Positions 36,741 to 51,529 of a stretch of DNA of 64,000 bases are shown piece after piece (positions within the stretch are counted from its first letter, which is position 1; each line of letters begins with the position of its first letter). Source of the stretch: Nomia melanderi (lineage: Eukaryota > Arthropoda > Insecta > Hymenoptera > Halictidae); contig NC_135008.1 in assembly GCF_051020985.1 (NCBI RefSeq), positions 1,302,001 to 1,366,000 of the forward strand. Direction: 5' to 3'. The position numbers and the translations under genes were made by a program. The notes below the pieces were generated by a model, which was not told the origin of the DNA, ran no database searches, and saw only the letters and a program-made list of their open reading frames with translations.

Positions 36741-39485
36741 TTCGCGTTTAATATGCAGCAGGTTTTTCTTCGCTTTGATCGTACTCTCTGAATGAGAATT
36801 ACATTCTCTCGATTGCGAAAGTACCATCCATTCAATCGGGAAAGGGACGTTGAATCATAATGAACAAGTTGCGTGGGTATATCGCACACTTTGATCCTGT
36901 TTTATAATGGTAATTATAATACTTTCTCTTGATCAAAGGAATTATGTCACTGATTCAGTGAAAATTAATCTCTTCTATTGTTATTAATTATTAGATATTA
37001 TTAAGAATTCTAAATTCAATTCTTAGCAATAACAATGGAACATTCCCAGTTGCTTTGTACAGTTCTGTTTGCAGAAAGCAATTATTCAATTATTAAATGT
37101 TACTCCTTTAATACATTATACGAATGGGTAAGAGAAATTCCTTAGTACCCGATGTATTTTCTCCCTGTTCTAACGTGTCTTAAATACTTTCCTCTTTCAC
37201 AATTCCCCCCACTTTTGAACTGTACTTCCCCTGCACCCTTGGAATTCAAGCCTTTATTCAACTAATTCCATAAGAATCATAACTTCACATTTTCCCCATA
37301 CACTCTCGACCCAATTTACATAATTTTATTTGCAACAGTAGTATTTAGAACATCAGTGTTATCTTAGGAATATTCTCCAGCACTGTTTCTATTATTCCAA
37401 AAGGAGTACAAAGTATCATCCGTCTTTATTCCGGTTCCAAAAAATTTGCATAAACCTCGCGCACGCTGCATCCAGGAGAATTGAGCGAGCATAATTTTTT
37501 TATCTTCCTCACGGTGAACAGCGTATTTGCCGGGGAACGGTGAATTATTTGTCGGTCAACGTTAATAGATGATGCCTCGCGCGCATCGGTAGAGACCGGT
37601 TGCTCCAGCGAGAAAAATAAATCGGTGATACTCGAGTGACAAACAGTGGAAACTACGTAATGATCGGACCACTCGCGTCGGCGAAGTTCCGCGCGATCTC
37701 GCGCGAACCCCGTCGAAGTACGAACTCGAATTTTTCATTAACGAAGCGGGTTCCACCGGCAAAATTTTATTCCACGTCCTCGAGCTACTTCTTTTACGCG
37801 AGAACTTGGTTCTCCGTGAGGTACGACGTCTCGAGGTTCGCGCTAAAAAATTTCGCTTCACACCTGACTCCCATTTTCGCGAAGAAGTTCGCCCTTAGTC
37901 GTACAAATGCATCCGCGGCGAAAAATTCCATTAAAACGCCCGATATTTTTCATTCGAAGCGTAAGCACGCGTGACCGTTAATTGAGTTACTTAACGTTTC
38001 AATCAGTTGCGAAAATATTTGATCGCTTACGACGCTCGCGGCTTGGAAAAAGAATAAACGAAAGATAACAATGGTTGTTAATTAATAATTGTTATTTTAT
38101 CATCTCCCGTCAGTTATGGAGAAATTGAAGTATACAGTGTCGGGGAAATTGCGCAGAAAATTCGAGAAAATCGGTTGAAAGATGTAACAATGGGAGTATA
38201 TATTTCCTTGGAGGTCGTTTTCTGAGAGATCAAGGTCATCGATGTTTCTTTCAATTATGTTATGTGTTTTTATTATTGCAATGACTGTTCCAGATTAGTT
38301 CCTGTATTATTAATTACATAGATATACCGTTGGATTTATTATTCATGGATTACGAGAGATTACGCCTCGCACTATGTTTGTCGGAGTTCATTAAAATTTC
38401 GCTGGATACTAGACGAACATCTCCGCATATTTCCAGCGATGTGTAACATTGTAAACGTAGTTACGGTGACGAAGTTATGAGGCCGGCAGCCAGAAAATTA
38501 TTTCTTGTGTCGCCTGGGGATATCGCATAGTTCGCACGTGGGCGACACCGAGTTTTCTAATAAACCGGATTCCACGAATATGCGAGTTCAATACTTCTTG
38601 CTTCGAGTTCGCGTGTTACAGTTCAATTTGACATTTTCAAATAATAATAATGATAATAATAATGACCAGTGCAGAGCCTGTATTAAATATTATTCCAAAA
38701 ATTCTTGAATGACATTTCAAAAGCTGTTGAATATTATTCAAAACTTATTAAATATTCCAACCGAAATATTTAATGTCCATTAAACTGTGACATCATGCAC
38801 GCGAGAGTTAAGCCGGACGCATGAATATTTTCAAATTACCGTTTTTTTCCATGGCTGCGACGACTGTATTTCGAAAAAATCGTCGGCGCTCGAGGTTCCC
38901 GGAATTAAGATCCCGGTGAACTTCCGGCCGCGTCCGGATTCAGCAAACAAAAACCAAGGGGGGCCGGGCGGGTTTGACAAAAGCGCTGCTTCGCCCTCGT
39001 TATCGTTGAATTCTTGGCCCGGCTGATGGAACATGCCATAAATTCACCTTTCCCGCGTTGCACGGAAATGCAGGAAATTCAGAGGGAGATGTCGGAGCAG
39101 CTGTGACACTGTCGCGCACTTTTACGGGCCGGGCGCGCTTTTTAAAAAGAAAACAAAGGAGAACGGGGCAGGGGATTCTCGCCCCGACACCTCCGGAAGT
39201 TGTCGTGTCGAAAACAATTCGGATTTTTTTAATTATCCGAAGGGCTTTTCGCTCTTGCATCAGCTGAGAGTGCACGGCGCACGAAAAATGCGTGTTTCCT
39301 GCGCCGCGTCTCGGATAATTCAAAGTTCTTGCGATTTCCGTGCGTCGTTCTTCCCTTTTTTCTTTCGGAATTTTGTATTCAACGGCTGCGTTTAATTAAG
39401 TCTTACGGAATGAAATCTCGCGCTTCAATTTTCTTCGTGGATGTAATGAAGTTTGATCGTGGGATCCAAAGGAAATTTATATGCA

Positions 39486-39546
39486 ATGAAAATAATACTA
39501 ATAATAATAACAATAATAATAATGATAATGGTAATAACATTAATAT
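39486..39546. repeat. Imperfect AAT microsatellite
   Basis: A run of AAT units is interrupted by ACT, AAC, GAT and GGT. A shorter similar tract lies at 38640-38663. Confidence 0.85.
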
Positions 39547-41039
39547 TAACGTATATGATTTCTCGTTCACGAAATTTATAATAAATTCCACGAATATCGC
39601 TGCGCAAAATTGTTCTTTAGGCGTGTCGATACGAAACGTCAATAAATCATGGAAACTGAAAGGATCGTTGCAGGACAAGTAATGAGTATTCGAATTGACA
39701 AGGTGTTCCTCGGATGTCTGGCGAGAATGTCGTCGCCGGATTTAGTAATAAACGACCACGAGAGGCCACGAGAGCCCTCCTCGTGCTCTAGATATGGGTT
39801 GAATCGGAGCCCTTGTTGAATTCGAAGAATCGAGTCGTAATCTCGTCGGTCTTAACGCGTGGGGAGCGATGAAAGAAAAAAGAGGGTGCAAAGATGGAGG
39901 AGAAGAATGATAACGAGGACGGGGCGGAAGAGTTATCCGGGGAAACTTCAAATTAGGTTGCCCGATAAAATCTTTGTGGGCCACGTTTATGCAACCGACT
40001 CCTCTCCTCGACGGTTGCATTTCGAGAATTTTTTAAGGGGACATTCAATGACACTCTCTTACGACTCGTCTTGAATTAAATTAACTCTCATTTCTTTCGA
40101 TGAAAAATATGAAAGAAACTACCCTAAAATTATCCGATTTTCCGCACATCCAAATTCTGTACTAACAAGGAAAATAAAAGATCGATCTAGGAATACTATA
40201 AAAATTAGAAAGAACAAGAAACCTGCTCTACATTATAAATAATTCAATGAATCAGTAACGCTTAGCAAAACCAACGTACAACGGCGACAACCGAATTCAA
40301 TGCAACAATTCGATACCATATTTCTGGAATTTTCTGTATTTTTCTTGGTAAAAACCTCGAGTGTTCAACGTGTTAACGTAAGTTATTTCGCGATGCAAAT
40401 TTAGTAGAGGGTTGTAAGTGGTGCGCTTGATCAGGCTCGCGAGAGCAGCCGTCGTGCATCATTTTTCCAGCGCAAAGAGCCGTGGCAGACGCGGCCGATG
40501 TCCGGGCTGGGAACTATAGGTGCCGCGTTGCTCGCCGGGACGTCCAGTTCTTCAATATTTTCGAAAGCAAGCGTTTACACGAATTATTGGCCGACGGCCA
40601 GCACGGTCCGGGCTTTATCGGGCTTCGCTCTCCGCTCCTATCGGAGGAGCCGACGCTGGTCCACCGTCTCCGACAGATTTATGACGGCGCTCGATCGCCA
40701 GAGCGCGATAATTAAAAACCCGCGCGATGAAAGGTGTTCGCGGAATTTTCCCGGCAACGCGATAATCGAACCGTGCACACGATAACGGCCGCGAAATTCG
40801 TGTAGCTCGTATCGTTTCAATCGACGCCGCGAACTACGGCTCCGAAAATTTGTTTCTTCGCTATCGATTGCTCGTGTGTTTTTACCGAGAGAATTAGAGG
40901 ATCGGTACTTCCTCTGTTCAAGATGGACGAGGATGATTGCTGAGCGTGTTCTTGTTTAAACGAAATTTCGCATTTTAAGTCGTAGTTTATGAGTCGAATG
41001 TTTAGGTACAGTAACATTAATTTAGTTATCTAGGGTTAA

Positions 41040-41260
41040 CTTAGATTGGAAAACTTCAGTTTATCTTAATGGTTGAATCAATGTAGATTTGAAGTCGTTT
41101 TGTTTATCTTCATTTAGATTCCGGAAACTTTTGTCCATCTTCATTTAGACGTGAAAAAGTTTCATCCATCTCCATTTAGATCTCAAAGCTTCGCTCGAAA
41201 GTTAATCTAGATCGAAAGCAAGTTCCGTATCTGCCTGTTTATCTCAGCTTAGATAAGAGG
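41040..41260. repeat. Degenerate tandem repeat, about 40-bp period
   Basis: The phrase TTTATCTTCATTTAGATT recurs with changes (TTTATCTTAATGG, CCATCTTCATTTAGACG, CCATCTCCATTTAGATC, TTTATCTCAGCTTAGAT), separated by GAAAACTT-like segments. Confidence 0.55.
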
Positions 41261-43478
41261 AATATACAACAAAGTACATTATTTTACTGGGTGACCCAAT
41301 ATTTCCAGAAAGCCAACGCGGTTAACTCCATCTTCTGATATTTCCTGGTTTCTGTAAAGTTCAATAGAGTAAATAACATTCTTTTTAGTTATTCGAGGAT
41401 TCCTATTTCCTTTCAATATTTCACGCGTTGATGCAGTATACGAAGGTTAATGGTAAATGCCAAAATTTATAATTTTCGGGTGGAAAGGGTTAATTTCCAA
41501 AGCCAAAATTCTCTGAATTCCTGTTTTCTCGGCCAAACGCGTTGGCTTCCGACTCGTTTCACCGTGGCCCGGCGATCCAGCTCGTATCCAGCAGCCGCCC
41601 CTGCGAACGCCATCGCTGTACTTCCGGCGGGCAATACGGGGTGTCCCGCGAATCACAGGGATGGGAACTAACGGCACGAGAAACGGCCGCGTAGCTGTCA
41701 ATTCGACCGGCTAATTGATGTTACGATAATTGCGGGCCGCGTTATTGTCCCGCGGGTCGCAAGCTTCGAAGCAGATATCCCCGGCTCCCGGCCGAACGGC
41801 CGGAACAACGCGTCCCTGACCCGATTGTCGCTTCTTGCACGCCGGTGCAACCGGTTCTAATGGTTACTTTCCCCGTTAATCGCGGAAACAGACTGAAATA
41901 CCGTCTGCCAACCGGGAAAACATTTTTCGCTGGGAGTCGCGCGAATTTTTGGGAAGGTATTTACCAGCTTGTAACATATGAAATGTGATTTTTGGGATTA
42001 CCTTCAACTAACCAGAGATTCTTTAGTAATCAGTATTTCACAATCATTCGATTCTACATTTTGTCCGAGTTTCTAGTTTTTTATTCCAGTTTTATAAGAA
42101 TCTGGCACTCTATTAATCGATTTTTTAATAGTTTCAACATTTGCTTGCTTTCTAAAGGTCTTTCCTTCGAAGAAGCGACTTGAATATTCAAAAAAGTGAA
42201 AATCCGTTAGTAGATCCAGCGATTATGGATGAAGTGAAGGTGCATAATTTAATGTGTTCAATTTTTACAATTATTTACGGAGCAAAATTGGCTCCGATTG
42301 AACCAAGGAAGGTCTAGCCTCAAAATTAGATAGTAATATGCCAAGAAATTATCCAAAAGACAACAATCTTTACAAAAACTGTTATATTTAAGATGTTCCG
42401 TGATTCTTTGTCGCGTGCATCCTGTGTAATACATTTTAAAATGTCCCATAAGCGCCTAAAACTCCGCAGTTCAATTATTAGCATCGCTGCAAGCAACTGT
42501 AAGTAAAAATCGTCTGTAGGGCGTGTTCCTTCTGATTCTGGGCTGTTTATCAGAGGAACGTTCCATCGCTCATACAGCAGAGACAGGCAGGTTGCAGCGG
42601 ACCCCTGGGTGGCCGCGCGCTGATGTTTCTGGCGATACGGGAAACCTAGTTTGCCGTTATTGTCCTATCCGAGCGTTCATCATTCGGCTCTCGGTCCATT
42701 TTGAGCAAACGCGAGCCACTTGAAACGCGATTGCACCGGTTGGACCGACGCTTTTGTGTAAACGGTTCAACCGACTCTCGGCGACGGTGCACGGAAAAAT
42801 CTATGGGGAACGGAACATTATCGGTGCGCGAGTCGTATTCAGAATTCTTTGTAAATCTGTCGCGTTCAGACCACCGTTATCCTCCTAATTGCTGGAAGTT
42901 ATATTTCTTCTGTGAATCTAATTGAAATACTCCGAGAAAGCTTCTCTGGTATAACATACATATAAATAATTATTTACCATTTCCTCGTCTAATATTTCAC
43001 GTCGCATTCTGATAATATCGTAACAAGAAAGTGGCGAAGAAAAGTATGAAAAACGATCCACAGGAACGTTCCCATTTCCTCGTTTGACCCGACGTAAGAT
43101 CCGAATGTTCCTTTATTAAAATGTCACTTGTTTAACGTTACTAAAAGCTCAGCCGGCGCACAATGCAAAACTTCAAAGCGTAATGCAATACCCGCGCATT
43201 ACATCTCTCCCGCCTGATTCTGTCTCTATGTCGCTCTCCCGTCGTTATTACTTTTGCTGCAGCGTATCCATCTTCAGATATCACCGTAAGAATCCCTTTT
43301 CCTCTTTATAACGACTCGGGAAACGTCCCGAGCTCCCGCTCGCGCACGAACTGTAATCAATACTTACGGAGTATTTCATAATTCGAGAATGTTTGCCGTC
43401 TTCACCCTCAATTTCCCATTGCAACGAATTTCTGATGTTATTCCTTGACAAGTGTCAAAAGATCTCAATGCGAATCGT

Positions 43479-43666
43479 TTAACCCTTAACACTCCAGGTT
43501 GTTTTGTAATCTATCAACAATGGCAACTAATTTTTATAGTATTTCTAGCGAAAATGAGAAATGCAACATTTCTTCGATCTTTTATTTTCCTTCTTAGTGC
43601 AAAATTTGGATGTGAGGAAAATCTAATAATTTTGGGGTAGTTTCTTTACAGAGTTCAAAGGGTTAA
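43479..43666 (+). mobile_element. TTAA-flanked MITE, family F
   Basis: The left end is TTAACCCTTAACACTCCAGG and the right end CAAAGGGTTAA, with a body of 180 bp. It is the inverse of the copy at 49483-49698. Fragments occur at about 40140-40215 and 53836-53890. Confidence 0.75.
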
Positions 43667-45526
43667 TCGAAGGTCGCGCGTTAGATCAGTTTCGCCGGCG
43701 TTCGAACCGCGAAAATATAAATTTCGACGTGGGAAAACACTGGTCGGAAGCGAATTAGAATTCCTAATTGCGCCGGGGGCGGGGTTTGCTTTCCGAACGA
43801 GCATTCGCGGATTCATCTGCGAGTCAAATTAATTTTCTTGCGGCGAGAACTGCGGACGCGAACCTCGGGGCCAATAAGAGGCGCCCATTTTTCTTCGTCG
43901 ACCGACTGTTGCGGATCTTCAAAGACTGAACGCGTTTTTGCGCGGTCCGTTGCTCGATCCTCCATCATTGCACTGTTTTATTGAAAAATCGGCTTCGAAA
44001 TGTATCAGATTCGAATTAGACGGTTGGTGTACACGCTCGTGTGCTCAGAAGCCGTAGAAAATCCGCCAGTTCAGCCAGAAATGCGGGCATTCGATATTAC
44101 CGGTCGGAACTGCAATCGAATCTGACGGTCTAATATGCTCGGCGTTAACGCGATCATCGGTTTTCGATTTCTCGCGTGTAACGGAAACAGGAATATTAAT
44201 CTTAACTCTGGTTCGATAGGAGTAAGGAAAAAGTTGAAAAAGCAGCTGCGACTCGATATGAGAGTAACGAATTGATAATACGATCGGTTTGATTTATGGG
44301 GGGATAATCGGGGGAGAATAATCGCGAGCTCTCCGTGTATATTTCAACCGATGCTCTCCGTTTCTTTTATTCCGTGCGGAGTAAGTTCTTATTTATCGTG
44401 GACTGCTTTAACCGGGAGAAATATGCGAGTTCGATGGAAATGGTACAAGAAAATAAGACGAAAGCGAAGGGAAATCGATGCGGAACGCGAGAGTCGATAC
44501 GCGCGGCAAACGGTTTATTCCGTGCTGCCTAAGAACATAAGTATTCGTGTACTCGGTACATGCCTCCCTTGCATTTGCTACATTGTCCGTTCACGCTTTA
44601 AATAGACGATTTGCGCAATCCGCTTTACGAGTACGCTACCCTCATTATGGCGGAGCCGCGGGCCGAATTCCGCCGGACAAACAGGCGTGTAAAATCCGTT
44701 TGTAACCCGGTTTCGGGGCTGTGGACGCTCCGATCGCGATACCTAACGGTGCGTTCGATCGAGATCTTCCTGTGTAATCGTCGTCGATCGTATCAATGTT
44801 ATTAACCTATTGATAATGTTAACCGATTATTAATTGATTCCTGTGTATTCGATTAACACGGGATTCCGAGCGTGCCTCTAGAAGCTGTGGAGTATTAACA
44901 TGTAATAGAACTGTTGATTATGTAATTGGATAAATTGTAAATTGATCATTGTATTATTAACCCCTTGCAGACGCATATCGAAGAATGTCCGCAAACAGTT
45001 ATATTGTGCTATTAATAGCACAATTATCTCATAGTTTATCCAATTATATTTTTCACAGTCACGTTGTACATCGATCTTCGATTACTTTCAAAGACGGATT
45101 CGAAATGATGCAATGATACACGTAAAGGGGAGGTGTAGAGGAAAGGAACTCTTCTCCGTGGTAATTCGCCATCTTTCCCGGCGTTCCGTGTCCCGACACG
45201 GCGGCCATATTTCAACGGAAGCCTCGTGTTAATCAAACTTATCTCGTTCTAATGAAGCTGTCGTAATTTAGCTGGTCCGGTGACGTTCATAACGGGATTT
45301 ACCATCTTCTCGAACAACGACGCGACTGGCCGCATTAAATTTCCCGACCCGAACGGATCGATGTCGAACTCCGACGTCCGTGGACCGCGATGATCGATAA
45401 TTGGGAACTGCGATCTGGATGTCAGTCTCATTTATTGCCGTGTACAACGGAGTTACCACGGATACGAATCGTTCTGCCCTGTTCCAAAATGTATAGGTAG
45501 TAGTAAGCATCGATAAGCATTACGCT

Positions 45527-45756
45527 TTAACCTTTGGCCCTCAGTCACCACTTGATTTGACACAGTAAAATTATAGAATATGATATTTAATGTTGAACTT
45601 TGCATAATGCCTCGATACGTGAAATATTGGAATAAAACAGCTTTGTTCCTCAATGTACTGACGATTTCTCTTCAAATCAGTCTCAAAGAACATCGTCTTC
45701 GCCTCGTAACGAAATGTTAAATATTTCTAGTAAAACATCCGAGTGCAAAGGGTTAC
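45527..45756 (-). mobile_element. piggyBac-like MITE, family A
   Basis: The left end is TTAACCTTTGGCCCTCAGTC and the right end CCGAGTGCAAAGG followed by TTAC, a decayed TTAA. The internal AAATATTTCTAGTAAAAC matches the 8834 copy in inverse. Confidence 0.7.
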
Positions 45757-47275
45757 CGTTCAATATTTTTGAAAATCATACTCTAGAGTAATAATACTTT
45801 GTCCAATAATTATTGATCAATTTGAACACCTATTTATCAATTAGAATACAATGTAAAGTAAAAACATGACAATTTAACTCAAATTTTTGTTGTATATTCA
45901 GTACCATTTCTCAAGAATAATAAAAACTAGATTCAAACTTAAATCAGTTGTCAGATTACACTAAGAACTACCAGAAAAGACAAGAATAATCTAAAATCGA
46001 GAAAAGCTTCGACAGCGTTTACCACGAATATTATAATGCCGATGTTACAAGAGGATTTTCCTGTCGAACGACAAATCGAAGCAGATTTTCGGGCTGAGCG
46101 TCGGCGGCGAAGCGTCGATAAGCTAAATCCGCAGAATTGATCCGCTTAATTAATAATTACGGGCCGGTTCCGCGAGGGAACGGAAGCCGCAAGATGGCCG
46201 CAAGAACTCTGTACGTGTGCCGTTACCGGTAACCGTTCCCGGCCGGCTTCCGGTTGTTTATCGCGCGGAAACAAAACATCGGAATTACGATCTTAAAGCC
46301 GCGCGGCGCCATTGCGATATCCCGCGCTTAATGTCGCTACTTTATATCCAGACGAGGTAAAAACCCGGTTCCAACGAGGGATTAATATTCTATTATTGTC
46401 CGACGGCATTAATCCTCGCGTTAATGCGCGCCTCGGCGCGCCAGGATAAATAATAAACACCGGAAAGAACAAACTTACGAAATGGAATCGCCGGACGCGG
46501 CGGGACGATTTCGCGGGGAGAGTCTACACGGGAACGGTCGGGATAAACTTTTTTTTTCCCGCCGCTAAACCTTCATTTCGGGAAATTGAATTTTAGCACT
46601 CGCCCGCCGCTCCCGCGAGTTTATTTAATCTTTCGCTTCGACGGTTTCTGCTTGTGACACTGTCACCGTAACTTTCGATGTTTCCCTTAAGAATACATTC
46701 CCTTGGCACGGGGCTTCCCCGCTGGATACTTGATTCCTGGCGTTAGTTCGCGTACTAGATATTTCTAGTTCGCGATATAGCGTTCGTTTTGTTCGGGGAT
46801 TAATTTTACGCTCGGCGTTCTTTATTTAATCGGATTGAGTTGCAACGAGTGATACCTAATCGACGTGTGAAATTCAAACGTTGGCTAATTGTTCGTTTCT
46901 TAAGTCTGAGATTAGTATATTTTCTTAGATGAAGTAGATTCCATCGTGGATGATTTCGTTGGATTGTTATTCGAATGGCAAAGATCATTCCATAGAATGT
47001 GATCTCCGAGATTTCTGGGAAACAGCGAGTAATTGGAAAGTGGCTTTTAAAAACGGTCGAAATGTGACGCGACGGAGTGCACTTGGCCGAAATTCCGAGT
47101 GGAACGGCAGAAACGAACTCATTTTCATTAACAAAGCGCAGCGGTCGCGGGAAAAGTGTCAGCAGCAGGGCGCTCGAACGTTTCGCTGTTTAAAAAGAAA
47201 CCCTTTAAAACTTGGGGGAAACAACGCGAAGTTGGGAATTGCGTCGCTGGAAGTTCCGAGCGAAATTCCGGCGAT

Positions 47276-47291
47276 CGCGCGCGCGCGCGCC
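47276..47291. repeat. GC dinucleotide run
   Basis: About eight alternating GC dinucleotides. Confidence 0.8.
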
Positions 47292-48370
47292 CGCCGCTCC
47301 CAAAACTCGGGCTCGGAACGAGAGGCTCTTACTATATCGGCTCTGAACTAAATACTTGCGTAACTGGATTACTGGCTTTGATACACGTTACGCGTTAATT
47401 AATTGTATCCCCCGAAAACAGACTTTCAGCTCGGAGAGCCCCGTAAACGAAAAGCAGTTGCGGCTCCGTCCGCGAGTTTCCTACTTTGCGTCTCTTTGAC
47501 TTTCTGTCTTCTCTGTCGTTATTAGCAGGACACGTGCATCGCGAGTCTCTAAACAGCGTTAAAGTGTCTGTTGACTCGTTGAACGTTCGTTAAAGACTTT
47601 GCTCGAAATTATTGCTAACCTCGCTTTAGCCGAGCTCGTGCCTTCATCTCGCATGCGTTTACAATTCTTTTGTCTCCGGAAACTACCGAGCAAACAGAAA
47701 TTACCGAGGTAAAATAACTTTATAAAATTATTAATTAAATATAAAATATATATCGGTGTTAAAGTCTGTATCTTTCCCGTAATTCACACGCGTTCTTTAT
47801 GTACGTAACAAACTTTGAAAAGAAGTTCTGGTGAAATACCGGAAAAAACGGCTCATCGGAATTCGAATGTAAATTTAATCTTTTTCTTCATCCGCTCGAT
47901 AAATCCATGCATTTTTTTATATCCTACAAACAGACTGCACCGCAGCCAACACTTTTCCGTCCGACAAATCCGATCGATGTGTTCTTGAAAATCGAACCTT
48001 AAAACTGGACGCGGCAAAATATTCGCACGCAAAAACGGACCTATCAGTGTACAGCACATTTTTGGGCGGAAAGTTAACCGAGAGAGTTTGTACATTTTTT
48101 GCGCCGCGCGTTAATGTTTAACGCTCGCCGGACCAGCGAATTCGCGAGCTGGTGAATGTTGCAGCAGGGACCGCGCGGTCGTTCTATTTTTCGAGGGTTT
48201 TTCCCTTTAGAAATTTCAGGAAATCCGCAATATCATTAGCCTTCGAGACACAGTTTTCAAATTATGGGGAACACTCCGTCGAGGGACATTGAATATAACG
48301 GTTCAACCGTTATCGCGATAAAAAGACACGATCATGGTGTTTTTAACGAGATCTCCGCGATGAAATGCTA

Positions 48371-48830
48371 CTCTCAATTAACAGTAAAAGAGACATTTTT
48401 TCGAGGAGAGTTCTCGAAAAAAATTCCATGGAAATGCATTTCTTGTGCACTTCAAACACTGTCAGAACAAAGAAGAGCAAAACAATGGCATTGAAAAAGA
48501 ATCTTCAGGATGGAATTCTACTCTCAATTGACAGAAAGAAAGACACATTTTTCAAGGTCTTTGAAGATTCCAAAGTTACCAAAAAAGTTCCATTGAAACG
48601 CGAAAACAAAGGCGAAATGGTATCGAGAGAAGAATCTTCTCAATGAAATTGTGGTCACAATTAACTGAACAGAAAGACATTTTTTCAAGGTTTTGGAAGA
48701 TTCCAAAGTTACCAAAAAAGTTCCATTGAAATGTGGAAACAGAGAAAGGCGAAATGGTATCGAGAGAAGAATCTTCTCAATGAAATTGTGGTCACAATTA
48801 ACTGAACAGAAAGAACGATTTTTTTCCGAG
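48371..48830. repeat. Tandem repeat of about 132-150 bp, roughly 3.3 copies
   Basis: Copies start near 48371, 48521, 48653 and 48791, marked by CTCTCAATTRACAG or GTCACAATTAACTG. The last two full copies are nearly identical over GATTCCAAAGTTACC and GGTATCGAGAGAAGAATC, so amplification was recent. Frames are open but share no recognisable protein motif. Confidence 0.85.
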
Positions 48831-49482
48831 GGAGAGCGCTATCAAAGGCGCGACGTTTTCGATATTTATCAACGCGAAATGGGAATCAGGATTGACAGGA
48901 ACACGGGGACTGTATGAAAGCGGCGGGGGCGGTTGTTTTATGATTTTCACCGCGACACGGCGAGAAATGGAAGCGACTTCCGGTGACGGGAAATGAGTGC
49001 CGTTGCGGCCGCTGCGAATTTACGCTGCGCCGCGAACTCATTACGCGCGCATGTTCGCGGTGGAAAAAGGGTAAAAGGGAAAAAGCCAGCCGATAGGTAG
49101 CCACCGGTGACTGATGAATGGCCCGCCGCGCTGCTTGCAGTGATTAATGTGTCATTGTCCGATTAAATATTGGAAAACGTTTATTATTACGCGACGAAGC
49201 AGGCGGCCCGCGCCGGAACGCCCGATGAAACTCTTCTCCGCGCGCGAGTCGTCGTAATAATTTCCATCGATCGAGCGTGGAATAAAAATCAACGAACTTT
49301 ATAAGATCTCCTCGACGATTTATCGATATCTCGTTTCTATTATCGATGGAACCATGGAATTTGATTATCCCGACGCGTTAAGGAACCGTTGAACGTTGAT
49401 CAACGTGTTCAGTGTCCAACGATCTACATTTTTCATCGTTGACACTAGATTTATGGAACTCGCCAATTCGATGTTGAATGTT

Positions 49483-49698
49483 TTAACCCTTTGAACTCTG
49501 TAGGCTCCAATATTGCATCAGTTATAATATTAAATATTTCAATGAATCTTAAACACACACACATCCAAATTTTCCACTGAGAAGGAAAATAACAGATCGA
49601 AGAAATGTTATAACATTTCTCATTTTCGCTAGGGCTACTATAAAAATTAGTTGCAGTTGCTGATAGATTACAAAACCATCTGGAGTGCTAAGGGTTAA
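49483..49698 (-). mobile_element. TTAA-flanked MITE, family F, inverse copy
   Basis: TTAA lies at 49483-49486 and 49695-49698, with a body of 208 bp. The ends are CCCTTTGAACTCTG and GAGTGCTAAGGG. It contains a short CA run. Confidence 0.75.
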
Positions 49699-51529
49699 AC
49701 ATTATTTCGGAAGAATTGCAATCGATTTTTTTTGACTCAGTTATGCGAATTCATATTATAATCCTGTGTTCTTGAAACGCTAATTTCTGCGATCTGCTAA
49801 TTAATAGGAAAATCGATGGAAATGGTTACAAAGGTATTTGTAAGTTTTAATAATACAAAAGAAGTTTGTAATGAAATATTTTCGTGAACTTTTAGAGGTA
49901 TTGTAAGTATTCCGAGACGGAGGAAGTTATCGTCCCACCCCGTATAGCCGAGGGAATAATTGTTCGAAGCGGAATTGTGCTTTCAGAGAAGAAATCGAGC
50001 GAGAGTCGAGGTCTTAGTAACAATTTCCAGGGTAGTAAAGGATAGCTATTGAGATATTAGGATTAGAGAAGAAGAATTGCCGTGGAAACGGAAGTTTCCC
50101 GGCTCTCCGTGTTCCGGTTCAGTAATCCGCATGAATGACCGATTCTTCTACGCTCCGCACGGGAAATGATGGCAATTACCGGCTCGGCCGGGACACTCGG
50201 GAACGGCAAAAATGGTTGCTTTCTGAATGCGTGTTGCTCCAAGGAATCGAGGATCAGTTTCGCGTGGGATTAAAGGTCAGAAAAATCTTCTCGCATGATA
50301 GAAACACAGGGTATAAAATCAATTCTTGCGAGTGGAATATTATACATCGAACAATAATTAAATTAATTAAAATGTTCCCGTTTTCTTGGTAACAATGCAT
50401 TCAAACATTACATAAACTGCACTTGAGTTAGCTTTGGAACAAAAAATATTCCCAATCTGAGGATTAAATGGTACCTCATTAAAAATATAATTACAGCTTA
50501 TTGAAAGGCCAATCATAACTTATCAAAAAGCCGAGAATCCTTGTTCTACAGTCACTTGAAGTTGGTAATGATATAGATGTCGAATATATTCCAACAAATT
50601 TCTGTCGCAATATTACAATTCATATTTCATTTCGTTAGCCTTCATTACGAAAGTTACCATTTTTTCTAATTACTATAAAAGTCATCGTGAATATTATTAT
50701 CGTAGGAAAAGATATATTTCAAGTATAAGCGATTGAAGGTAAACAAAAGCTTGCATGACCAAATTAAAAATAGGAATATTGCTGACTTTAAAAATTATTC
50801 AACGTCCATTGTGCGAACAGTCGAATTTTCGGGTTTTATCGATAGACGGCCGCACTTTGCGCCGCTTCTATACATTTCCGAAGTTTGACGGGCTGAGCCC
50901 ACGCAAAAAGCAACGATTACTCACCCTCCGCGAAGACTCCGGCTCCAACTGCTCCATCACTTCCGGTCGCTGAAAAATGGATGCGATTACCGGCAAATTC
51001 CTTCGCCGTGGACACTGAGCGGGCATAGCCGATCGATCACGCGAACAGATGTTTAAAATTCGACTGATCCACGTCGACGATTCCCGACACCCGCGCCGGT
51101 AACTGTCCAAAGAAACTTGGAAACATTCTGTTTTCTTATCGTCGCGCGACACGGAAGAAACCGTGCACGGCTGCTTAATAAATTTTTCGCCGACGAAATA
51201 AAAAGACGTCGAATATTCTCATAATTCTTTAATGTTCCACGGTTTATCGATACTGAATATATTCTTAAAAATTGTTGGAAAACAGGTACGTGATAAATAA
51301 ATGCAAACTGTGAATACCTGGACAGTATGGGGAATAAATAACTAGCATTTTGTTCATTGATTACTCAATGTATCTTTACAAATCAGCTGAAAGTAGGTAT
51401 AAAATAATAAAGAACACAGACACAACCCAGCGCAATACTTTATTAATTGTAGATATTGCAGCAACAGTGATCAAAATGATCAAACGATTTTTCATGTTAA
51501 TCAACAGTGATGATCAAAGTGATGATCAA

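Noticed and set aside
40482..40785. Overlapping + frames in a GC-rich island
   Set aside because: Considered as a missing receptor exon, but no TM6 or TM7 motif is present.
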